Assembly: GCA_003427395.1 (NCBI GenBank) | Contig: BFEA01000457.1 | Span: forward strand, 1,210,558 to 1,230,619 | Source of the DNA: Chara braunii | Taxonomy: Eukaryota > Streptophyta > Charophyceae > Charales > Characeae | Length of the DNA: 20,062 bases | Direction of reading: 5' to 3' | Part shown: positions 8,926-16,593 of the stretch, piece by piece | How the letters are laid out: every line of letters starts with the position of its first letter | How positions within the stretch are numbered: the first letter of the stretch is position 1 | Made by a program: the position numbers and the translations under genes | Notes under the pieces: generated by a model | What the model was told of the DNA's origin: nothing | The model's input: only the letters and a program-made list of their open reading frames with translations | Databases searched by the model: none

Positions 8926-10889
8926 CTCCCGCTTGATGTGATTTTCTTCATTGCAGTAGACACACCTGCTCCGAGCTTGGGGAATGTTGGGGCGCGGACC
9001 CCCTTGCGCTGTTGTCGCTATGGGCGCAGGCGGAGCCGGTGGTGGTGGTGCTGGCGGCGGTGGCGCCCTAACCTCCGGTCGCGGCCCAAAAACCCTTGTT
9101 TGAGGGGCGTCTCCCCACCTTCCATCCCTAGCATCCTTCCAATGGGAACTCCCCCAATCGGAAACCCGACTCCCCCCTATCTCCCGGTCGTTCCTCCAAC
9201 CTCCTTGGCCACTCGACTTGTTCCTCCATCCGGTAGTCCGTTCTCCCCACCGGGGAACAGGGGGACCCGGGGGCGGCCTATCGCTCCCTCTTGGACCATC
9301 GCTCCGCGCACCTCCCATGTTGCGGAGAGCCATGTCCAAGGTTTCTTTCATGTACTCCCTCACGTCTACCCCTCCCCCTGTGAAAACCACTTCGGCAACT
9401 TTCTCGAAATTTGCAGAATCCCTCGGGGCCTTCTCAAGGACCTCCTTCCTCTTTTCTTCGGGCAGATGCAGCATGAACATTACGCACCTGTCTACTTCGG
9501 ACAGCATGCCCCTATCCACTAGAGCTTGGGACAGACGCTTGAACCTACGGGTAAAGGCTACCAAGCTCTCCCTTTCCCCCCTTGTAATACGTCTCAAGCC
9601 CTCCACGGTCAGGATCAGGTCATCACAGGCGAAAGTCTGCAATAGGCTTGCCCTGAAGGTCCTCCATCGTCCGTCTGAAGGGTAGATAGCTCGGATTGCG
9701 GTGTCTAACTCGGGGCCCGAGTGCTGGATGAAATAATCGATCCACTCCCTCTCGGAGAATCTCTTGCGGTAAGCGTAGCTTTCCCATTTCTCCACGAACC
9801 CTGTCACATCTCGTCCATCGAAAAAAAACGCCTCCAGACCCAGGTTGACGTCTTAATAGGGCACCCGTCGGTCGTCATATCGGCGAAAATAGGGACCTTC
9901 CATCGGTCTATCGATTGCCGGATCGTATGGTTTGTACCACGAGGGATCGGGCTCCTCTAAACGGCCTCGAGGTCTTGACGACTCCCAGGGGTCCTCCCCG
10001 TAGCAGCCCCACTCATCCGGCCAATCCGCTTCCCACCGAGCGTGGTCCTGCCCTCTAAGGCCTCTCCGGGCCTCCATCCCTTGACGTCTGGCCGTTATCT
10101 CGCCAGGCGCCCATGCAGCATCCGCTTCTCTCACGGCCCATCTATGCGGCCTGCTACCAGCCTTCGCCGGCCTTTCGTCTCTAAGACCCCTTCTACTTGG
10201 TCCCCCTTCCTCTTCTCTCCGGAGTGGTCGGTACCCCCCCCTATCTCTTAGTAATTCCAGGGCTTCTCCCATTCTTGCGTCCGTTAAACCCCCCCACCGA
10301 GTTTCTATAGGAAAGCCCCTCGAGCCCTAGATCGCCCCTTCCCGCGTAGACATTCGCATCTTTGTGCCAGTTCTCGGTCCCACTAAGGCCTGTCTTTCGC
10401 TGGTGACGGCCTCCGGAATCCTCTCGACCCATCTCCGCGGTCGGCCGCCGACCTCGGTTGACCTCCCCTCTCGCAAGTCTCTCCTGTCTAGACACTCCTC
10501 CTCTTCTCCCCTAAGTGGTCGATACCCCCGTCTATCTCCAGGAAAATCCCGCGCTTCCTCTAACCTTGCTTCCGCATCCATTAGGTCAGCCCACCGGGAC
10601 TTCACCGGGACGCCTCTCGCGGCTTTTGCTACCCCTTCGTTTACCGGCCCCCGCGGCCCCACATCCTTGTGCATTCGTACTTCCGTGCCAGCCCTTTGCC
10701 CTTTTGAGGCTCGCCTTTCCCCTGGAGCCATTTCCGGATCCCCCTCGGCCCTATTTAGCGCCTCTGCCCCCTCTGTCATTTCTTCCACTACCCTACTTAG
10801 ACAAGCCCCCAACTCGGGGCTCTTCACTATCCCCCTTCTTTCTGTGGTTTCCGGTGTACTAGGGAGACCGCCCCCACTTCACTCTCCAT
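8926..10889 (-). pseudogene. Gag: repeat-rich N-terminus, capsid and broken zinc knuckle
   Basis: Structural protein of the particle. The proposed start is ATG 10887-10889, 19 nt after the stop of ORF10. That frame meets TAG at 10827-10829, and a one-base loss in the G5 run at 10831-10835 would explain the switch to the main frame. The N-terminal third is Arg/Glu-rich with a ~99-residue repeat (see separate entry) and is interrupted by TAG (10327-10329) and TAA (9853-9855). The capsid-like part starts at 'NLGLEAFFFDGRDV' and continues through 'KWESYAYRKRF', 'WIDYFIQHSG' and 'CVMFMLHLPEEKR'. A Gly/Pro/Arg-rich segment follows. The zinc knuckle begins 'CVYCNEENHIKRE', but the final Cys is lost through a deletion at about 8926. 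Without the lesions, gag and pol could be one polyprotein ORF. Confidence 0.85.
9990..10700 (-). repeat. ~297-bp in-frame tandem repeat in the Gag N-terminus
   Basis: The phrases 'RGVPVKSRWADLMDA' and 'RGFPIETRWGGLTDA' are 297 nt (99 residues) apart. They are followed by 'RRGYRPLRGEEEE' and 'RGGYRPLRREEEG', then 'GGRPRRWVER' and 'GSRPHRWAVR'. The segment before each ('PGERRASKGQRAGTEVRM' and 'TSERQALVGPRTGTKMRM') is also shared, and a weaker third trace follows at 'APGEITARRQGMEARRG'. The copies are well diverged in DNA but aligned in protein, so the duplication is old. Confidence 0.75.
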
Positions 10890-10908
10890 ACACCCCTATT
10901 GGCAATTT

Positions 10909-11799
10909 CTAGTCGCTTTCTTCACTATCTTCCGTGTCACTGCCCAACTCGTCCCCCTCACTACTGTCCCTGTCACCTCCTGAGTTCTCCTGCCTCTCCG
11001 ATCCCCCCTTCTCCTCACTAGAACCCTCGTCAGCACCTTCTCCTTACGACTCCTTGCTGGTCACCGTCCACCAAGAATCCCACCACTTTTTCTCCTCGCT
11101 AGCGGCGAAATGAGGATGTGCTATCTCAAGGTCCGATATACCCCTAATCCCCTCTTGCGCACACCTTCTAATCAGATCCCTGTCCACATCACCCGCCTGC
11201 CTAGAGAACAGGGGCTTGATGAATTCCCCAACGCGGGCCCACCACTCGAAGTCGGTGTCTTCTCTCTACTCCCAGCACTGGGTGAATAGCTCGTGGCCTC
11301 CTTCTTCACCAAGAGGGAATTTCTCTATCACTTGACCCCTCAATCGGACTCTCCTCACGGTCTCGTCGTCAGCATAGAGCAGTCGATAGGCCCAGGTAGG
11401 GACGGTCCAAGTTCTCCCGTGGGCCGCTCTTGGAACCTCCGTCCTCCCTCGGTACTCAACCTTATCAATCACGGGGTCCCCGGTGCCAACTCTCCTCAAT
11501 CTCTTCACTCGCTCTAGAGCTCTTTCGGCGATGCCTAGAGGATCTTTCCCTCCCGCTAATTCAGTGGCAAAGATTAGCCGAGCGTCAGGGGACAAAAATA
11601 TTTCTGCTTTTCTAGTGCAATTGTTCCCCTCGGACGCTACTGAGAACCGGGCCACTATTTCCTGCTCGTAAATTTCGAAGAACTCGGTAGTTACCTCCCC
11701 TTCCCCTCTAACTTTCGGGAGGGTCACTCCGTATTCCCCTCTCCACGTCAAAACCCTATCCAAGGTACCGTAAGGATCTCCCCTTTCGTATCTAATCAT
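10909..11799 (-). pseudogene. ORF10: accessory paralog with acidic tail, just upstream of gag
   Basis: No known family recognised. Start ATG 11797-11799 lies 7 nt after the ORF9 stop. The frame runs to TAG 10909-10911 through two nonsense codons, TAG 11266-11268 and TAA 11044-11046, about 296 codons in all. It belongs to the five-member accessory family: 'VARFSVASEGN', then 'AEIFLSPDARLIFATELAGG', aligns with ORF7 'IRFAVSRQRE', then 'DRIFLSKEGFVEIACSLCLG'. Further on, 'HELFTQCW' aligns with ORF7 'HTLLTWCF', and 'GIRGISDLE' with 'ELAGLAPSDL'. That match crosses the first stop, which shows the frame beyond it was once coding. A Trp-rich piece ('EKKWWDSWWTV') precedes an acidic C-terminus rich in D, E and S ending 'SDTEDSEESD'. 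The function is unknown; a role with RNA or particles would be speculation. Confidence 0.7.
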
Positions 11800-11806
11800 A
11801 GGAACC

Positions 11807-12283
11807 TCATTTCACGCCTGCCAACCTCGTGGCGGCCTCTACCAGTGAATCCTCACACCTAGCACGACCGACCTCTCTGTCCCCTCTCGGAGTTTGGCGG
11901 AAAGCCTCCTCGTATTCTCCCGTTTTATCCCAAAATCGGGTCTCCACAAGGTGTGTCCTGGATGTCAGCGGCGTTCCTGGATACCTAGAGTCCTCCTCGA
12001 ATTTTCTCTCTACTTCCAGCAAAGGCTCCCTCCAAGCCCTAGAGAATCTCAAGCCACTCGCGTCTCTAATGTGGACTGAAAAGGCAGCCAGCGTGGTCCN
12101 GCTCCTCNTTTTCCACAAGGCCAGCCTTCGGACTTCCACTAGAAATNNTGTCTCGGCCCGGNCCNCCCGGTCCTCTCCCAATTCCGGGTTAAGCTCGANA
12201 CCCCCCTCGATCCTAACCTCGNTACCGTCCTCGTAGGTCTCTAACTCCCAACGAATCCTATTGGAGACGAACGAGGCTCTCAT
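11807..12283 (-). CDS. ORF9: unknown protein, 158 residues
   Basis: Start ATG 12281-12283 is 4 nt after the ORF8 stop, and its TGA is 7 nt before the ORF10 start. There is no internal stop, but N bases between 12100 and 12222 obscure several residues. No signal peptide, transmembrane segment or known motif is seen. The protein is rich in Arg and Glu, with a central hydrophobic stretch 'TLAAFSVHIRDASGL' and then 'FSRAWREPLLEVERKF'. The pattern 'LW', beta-like stretch, then 'W-R/E' vaguely recalls the domain of ORF3, but the similarity is too weak to claim. Its fit in the compact array is the best evidence that it is real. Confidence 0.6.
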   Translation of the reverse strand: MRASFVSNRIRWELETYEDGXEVRIEGGXELNPELGEDRXXRAETXFLVEVRRLALWKXRSXTTLAAFSVHIRDASGLRFSRAWREPLLEVERKFEEDSRYPGTPLTSRTHLVETRFWDKTGEYEEAFRQTPRGDREVGRARCEDSLVEAATRLAGVK

Positions 12284-12287
12284 CCCC

Positions 12288-12476
12288 TCACCGCGAGAGA
12301 AGATCTATCGTGACTTCGTCGAGGATAGCGATTGTGGTCGCCTCAAGTAGCTTGATCCTGGCTAAGGACCCAGGCCTAGCCCTCCTTTCTTCTTCCCAGC
12401 ATAGAGCAAGGATCCGGTGAACTTCTTCCCTCACTCTTTCCAACCCCACAAGCTCCTCAAGGTCCGGCTCGGTCAT
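12288..12476 (-). CDS. ORF8: small unknown protein, 62 residues
   Basis: Start ATG 12474-12476 overlaps the end of ORF7 by 20 nt, and the TGA is 4 nt before the ORF9 start. It is intact. Charged and probably helical: an acidic N-terminus 'TEPDLEELVGLERV', a central 'LCWEEERRARPG', and a hydrophobic end 'EATTIAILDEVTIDLL'. No known family recognised. It is short enough to be chance, but the end-to-end packing with both neighbours argues that it is translated. Confidence 0.5.
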   Translation of the reverse strand: MTEPDLEELVGLERVREEVHRILALCWEEERRARPGSLARIKLLEATTIAILDEVTIDLLSR

Positions 12477-13215
12477 CCCTTAACTTTTGTCGACGACACG
12501 CAATTGCTACCCGAATCAAATCAGAGGGGGCCAGCCCCGCTAGCTCTCCCTCGCAGATCTCACCTAGGTACCTCCACGATATCTTAGATTCCCTCGCGTG
12601 GCGACCCCATCCTTCAAATGCGTAACTCAGGTCCTCTAGAGTCGCCCAATCGTCTTTATAGGGATCCCGAAAACACCAAGTTAACAAGGTGTGAAGGTCT
12701 GATCCCGTTAACCTGAACTGACTTAGGATGGAAACCCTTCGTCCTACCGCCTTCCTAACAGCCTCGGAGGGGTAAACCCGCTCAAAAATGAAACGGGGGA
12801 CCTCCACCGGCTCGTTAGGGATGAACCGCGGTATTTCTTCCCAACCCCCATAGGTCACTAGATATTCCTCGTCGCACCCTTCGTGAGGTCTCAACTCCTC
12901 TGCTAACTCCCCTAGCCGGCCTCTCACGGCTCGAGCGTCCCAAAGAGGGTCCTGCCCAAGGCACAAGCTACACGCTATCTCAACAAAGCCCTCCTTCGAA
13001 AGGAATATTCGGTCTTCCCCAACTACGACCTCCCTCTGGCGACTCACCGCAAATCGTATGAAAGCCTTACCNCGCCGGATCNCCCCTTCTTCTCGCAGGA
13101 GAGTCCTCGTCGGCTCAGTCGACCGGGCCCCAGGTAGAGTGACACTGATAACCTCCCCGGTGTCCTCTACGGGTTCTATGGACGCCTAGAGAGTTCTCGG
13201 AATCCTCCTTATCAT
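12457..13215 (-). pseudogene. ORF7: accessory paralog, ~252 residues
   Basis: No known family recognised. Start ATG 13213-13215 overlaps the ORF6 stop as ATGA. A TAG at 13186-13188 breaks it nine codons in; a later start would give only the part from about 13047 on. N bases lie near 13072 and 13082. Shared family blocks are 'FIRFAVS', 'DRIFLSKEGFVEIACSLCLGQ', and the C-terminal 'GSDLHTLLTWCFRDP' that replaces the 'YTxCVD' of ORF4-6. ORF10 is its closest relative in the array. The residues between the two blocks differ most between paralogs, as in a family with conserved ends and a variable middle. It has no visible signal or membrane segment. Confidence 0.68.
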
Positions 13216-13937
13216 CGGCCCTCGAAGCCCCTCCGGTTAGCCACCTTCTCCTCTCCGAAGAGGCGGGCGTACGGCACATCCGTGACGAGGGATCGGAGTC
13301 CCTCAAACCCCCTCAATCTTGCGAATATGGCTGACAGCTCACTCCTTGGGGGAATTCCCGCATCCACGCACCGAGTATAAAGCCAGAACAAGCCCCTAGC
13401 CCGCACCCCGGATTCTCGAGCCACCCTAAGAACTGCTACTATTCTCTCCTCCGGGTCTCTTAGGAACGAACTGGCCACGAACAGGGGCAGGTTAGCGTGA
13501 AGGACCCCGGAAGCGCGAGGGACCTCTCCGGGGTCGGCGAAGGAAACTAGGGACCACGACTCGAAAATCTCTTCCTCGTAGTGAGTTAACATCAGGTTGT
13601 TCGCTAACAGCCTTGCGGACTCTCGGTATTCAAAGTGCGTAAGCTGCCCGGTTACTAAACCTCTCCAGACTTTGGTCCACACCTCTTCGTTGAGAAAAAT
13701 TGTAGCCCTTATCTCCAGGAAACGACCTAGGTCAGGCGGACCTCCTCTCTCTACACCCTCCTTCCAAGTGAGTCTTCGAGCTCAAACCCACACGTAGGCC
13801 CCTTCTCTGATCAATCCCCCTTAAAGTTTCTCAATGCTCATCCAATAAGGGGTCACTTGAGGGTCTCCCGAAACTAAAACCTCCTCGGCGTCACTCGATT
13901 CTACCACTCCGTTTTCACTGAGCACGAACTTCACCAT
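13212..13937 (-). pseudogene. ORF6: accessory paralog, ~241 residues
   Basis: No known family recognised. Start ATG 13935-13937 lies inside the end of ORF5 (23-nt overlap). The frame carries TAA 13821-13823 and TGA 13782-13784, but the flanking protein aligns with ORF5 across both: 'GAYVWV' with 'GEFVWVES', and 'ATIFLNEEVWTKV' with 'VVFFIAPEAWMKL'. Its N-terminus 'MVKFVLSENGVVES' also matches ORF5 'MVFDDREQGCFVES'. The C-terminal block is 'RGLFWLYTRCVDAGIPP', followed by 'IFARLRGFEG'. It ends with TGA 13212-13214, which overlaps the ORF7 start. The long clean second half suggests few lesions since insertion. Confidence 0.68.
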
Positions 13938-14601
13938 TTGCCGTCGTCGCTCTAAAGACCCACTGGAGATATTTTTCCGGAGAGAGAGTGAAGGGCTTCT
14001 CTAGAGAACCTAGCCTTCGGAAAATACCCCAGAGTCTTTTGCGCGGCGGAACACCCTAATCGACGCAGTGCGTATATAGTATCCACAAGGCCCTGAAGGT
14101 AAGTCCCAAACTCCTACCCCTCTCTAGAAGACATACTATCTTTCTCTCGTTTGCTCTAGGGAACAGGTAAGACGACACTTTCACCGTTAACGGATAACTT
14201 GACCTTAGAAGTTCTCTTTCCCTTGCAAATCTCTCCCTTTCCACGGACACGAACACAAATCGCTCTCTAACCTTACTTATCCACTCTCTTCTCACGTCTC
14301 TCGCCTCTCGCAACAATTTTTCCAGCCCACCCCCTTGTCCCAGAATTAGGGGTACTACGAGCTTCATCCAAGCCTCAGGTGCAATGAAAAAAACCACAGT
14401 TACTTCAAGACTCCGCTTTAGACCTCGGCCTTCTACCTCTTTGGATTCTACCCACACGAATTCCCCACTAACCGTGAACCTCCCTCCTTCTATCCTTTCC
14501 CAATCAGGGACCTCCCCGTTGCTAGGGACCAGCCTAAGGACCTCACGGTCTTCTAAAAAGGACTCTACGAAGCATCCCTGCTCCCTATCGTCGAACACCA
14601 T
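13915..14601 (-). pseudogene. ORF5: accessory paralog, ~228 residues
   Basis: No known family recognised. Start ATG 14599-14601 is 4 nt after the ORF4 stop. The N-terminal part 'GGRFTVSGEFVWVES' is followed by 'VVFFIAPEAWMKLVVPLILGQ', a variable Arg-rich middle, and 'FRALWILYTHCVD'. A TAG at 14056-14058 comes directly after 'CVD'. The frame beyond it reads 'GVPPRKRLWGIFRRLGSLE', which aligns with ORF6 'AGIPPRSELSAIFARLRGFE', so the stop is a lesion within the gene (or a readthrough site) and the true end is TGA 13915-13917. That end overlaps the ORF6 start by 23 nt. Confidence 0.7.
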
Positions 14602-14605
14602 TCAT

Positions 14606-15244
14606 TTATAAGATCCTTTGTGGCACCCCGAAGACTCTTTGGTATCCGTAGTCTCTTCCTCCCTCGTGGTCCCGGGTGGACTCCCTAAAGATCCTGGCAC
14701 GAATCCTACAAGCCTTGATCCCGTACGGCACCGGGTTATCCACGCAATAGGTGCAGTACCAATGGAGTGACCTAACAGAGAGCTGCCACCCTTTTCCCCG
14801 CACTATGGACCGCACGCAGGTCACCCTCACCTCGACGGGTGGGCAATGTCTAAGGGGGTCAGCCTCAAAGATCTGCCTCAAAATCAAACCTGCCCGTGCC
14901 TCCCAATGATCCGCACGGCACCACCCTAGGACCAAATGTGTGACGTAATTGACCCAAGCTTCCTTAGTTAAGTAGACAGTTCCTTCCGCACGGATCACCG
15001 TTCGCCTGGGTCGTTTCCCGTTCTGGGGCCTGTTCCGGGACCACCTGTCCCCCTCCCAAGTTCCTACCGCGAAACGAGCCCAAAGAAAAACCCTTCGTCC
15101 TAGCTCTAACCCCCTCTAACGACCGGCTAGATACCTCTCCGTGCGGTGGTTTAAGGGGACGCTGAAGCACTCCCTGTCTTTGCTTAAATCCGCCTTTTCT
15201 ATCCGAACTCCTTCTTCCTCAGTACCCTCGACGATCGTAACCAT
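14606..15244 (-). pseudogene. ORF4: accessory paralog, ~212 residues
   Basis: No known family recognised. Start ATG 15242-15244 lies inside the end of ORF3 (26-nt overlap). A TAG at 15116-15118 interrupts the N-terminal part. Homology with sisters is on both sides: 'WARFAVGTWEGD' (compare ORF10 'VARFSVASEGN'), then 'GTVYLTKEAWVNYVTHLVLGW', and 'RSLHWYCTYCVDNPVPYGI' near the end. The three Cys in 'YCTYCVD' and the Trp before them are the most distinctive residues of the ORF4-6 group. It ends with TAA 14606-14608, 4 nt before ORF5. A later GTG start near 14998 would drop the first block. Confidence 0.68.
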
Positions 15245-15978
15245 CCCCTCGGACTATCTCTTCGATAATTTGAACCAGCGCTCTCCACTCTTCCGACCCG
15301 TCCAGGAAGGCGTCCGGAATAGTGGGGACCGGCCCACCTCCTCGTGGATACGTCCTACACCTCAACGAGTAGAAGTAGTTAATCTCGTAAGCTCCCAGCA
15401 GTTGCCTCTCAAGCTGTGCGTGACCGATCACCCTCTCCCAGCTATCCAAATATCCGGCCTCCCTATCAACCCCCTCTTCTACGTACAAGGCTATGTCGAA
15501 GTGGCCGGTCCACCAGTAGAAGGTATAGCACCACACATCTNCCCCGCCTATATCACCTACACTAATTCCCGCAGGTTCATACTCCAAAGGCCTCAAGCTC
15601 CCGCGGGTTCATACTCCAAAGGCCTCAAGCTCCCGCGGGTTCATACTCCACAATCCCCACTAGCACTTGCCAGTCATCCGATCCGTTGAGATAAGCGTCC
15701 GGAATTACCGGCGTCGGGCGACCACCTCTCGGGTAGGTTCGATATCCTAGAGAATAGAAATATTTGTACCCGTAATCCCTCAGTTCCCCCCGAGAAGAGC
15801 GGAAGTCGCCTATCGCCTTTTCCCAGCCACAAAGGAAGTCCTCTCCTTGATCTTTTCCCTCCTCCACATAGACACCTACATCAAAGTCCCCCGTCCATAG
15901 TTTAAAGGAGTAACACCACACGTCAACACTTCCGTGCGTACACACACTAATCCATTCTGGAACGGCTTCTAGGCTCAT
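15219..15978 (-). pseudogene. ORF3: two tandem copies of an unknown domain
   Basis: No known family recognised. Start ATG 15976-15978. The first domain includes 'DVWCYSFKLWTGDFDVGVYV', 'FLCGWEKAIGDF' and 'YFYSLGYRTYPRGGRPTPVI'. The second has 'DVWCYTFYWWTGHFDIALYV', 'YLDSWERVIGHA' and 'YFYSLRCRTYPRGGGPVPTI', clearly a paralogous copy. The two domains are now in different frames because a 32-bp unit between them occurs about 2.4 times. Removing the two extra units (64 bp) would put both domains in one frame, so a single two-domain protein of about 230 residues was probably the original. The TGA (15219-15221) overlaps the ORF4 start. The aromatic-rich, beta-like pattern suggests a compact fold. 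An N at 15541 affects one residue. Confidence 0.7.
15574..15650. repeat. 32-bp tandem repeat, about 2.4 copies, between the ORF3 domains
   Basis: Units start at 15574, 15606 and 15638 with 'ggttcatactcca'. The first two are identical over 32 bp and the third is partial. Near-identity implies recent slippage, after the two LTRs had begun to diverge. The extra 64 bp shifts the frame by one. Confidence 0.9.
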
Positions 15979-16362
15979 ACAGTATAATCAAAGGAAAATC
16001 CCCTAAGTTCCTACTTCCTTTTGGACACTCAAGAGACCACCTCTATCCCGCGAGGAAGAGAAGCCTATGAGCTCAGAAGGATCAAATGGACCAGAGAAGG
16101 AGCGTCGTCTCACTCGGCTACCTTCCTGTCCTCCCCCGCTGAGAGACTCGTCCCCACTCCCGGCCTAGAGACTAGCCGCAGACACAGGTTATCCCCGAGG
16201 AAGGGTGGCAACCCCCTCCCAGGAGTCGGACCGAAGTCACACACCCGGGCCCTATGTCCCCCACTGAACCGACCTCTAGTCATAGGTTAGCCTATCCGGT
16301 ACCACGCCTCTACTCGGCCCACCTCAAGCGTGGAATTACCCGGGTCCCAGGACAAGATCCAC
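15979..16362 (-). other. Spacer upstream of ORF3, no supported gene
   Basis: About 380 bp. On the element strand there is a 57-codon ATG frame (16283 down to TGA 16110) with no homology or motif, which could be chance. The frame following ORF2 is riddled with stops. A plus-strand open frame (16021-16290) runs against the element and lacks motifs. It may be part of a leader, or the remains of a lost gene. Confidence 0.4.
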
Positions 16363-16593
16363 CTACGTATCAGAAATCACTAGCCTATCTACTCCCTCCC
16401 CATTCTCTTCATCGTGAACTCTTCGCACTTCGTTCCCTTCTAAGCCTTCTTCCTTTTCCGTCTCCTGCTGCCTCGTTTCTCTCTTGGAATCACCGAAAAA
16501 TCGGGGAGTCTGAAAAAATGGTGTAGGAAGAGTGTAGTTTTTGGGAGAGCCTCTCAGGTTAGGTAGATAAGTATGCGTACCTTGAGTTTTCAA
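16363..16593 (-). CDS. ORF2: possible small unknown protein, no ATG
   Basis: An open frame of about 76 codons whose first NTG (TTG 16591-16593) overlaps the ORF1 stop as TTGA, the same geometry as the ATGA overlap between ORF6 and ORF7. It contains no ATG, so either the start was lost, it is joined to other sequence by splicing, or it is not a gene. The sequence goes from an aromatic/Pro-rich part ('LPTPFFQTPRFFGD') to a strongly charged end ('QQETEKEEGLEGNEV'). No known family recognised. Confidence 0.3.
   Translation of the reverse strand: MKTQGTHTYLPNLRGSPKNYTLPTPFFQTPRFFGDSKRETRQQETEKEEGLEGNEVRRVHDEENGEGVDRLVISDT

Noticed and set aside
11807-12283. ORF9 as a third copy of the ORF3 domain
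   Set aside because: Only an 'LW' and a later 'W-R/E' with similar spacing agree. That is too little to claim without a profile comparison, and N bases hide part of the region.
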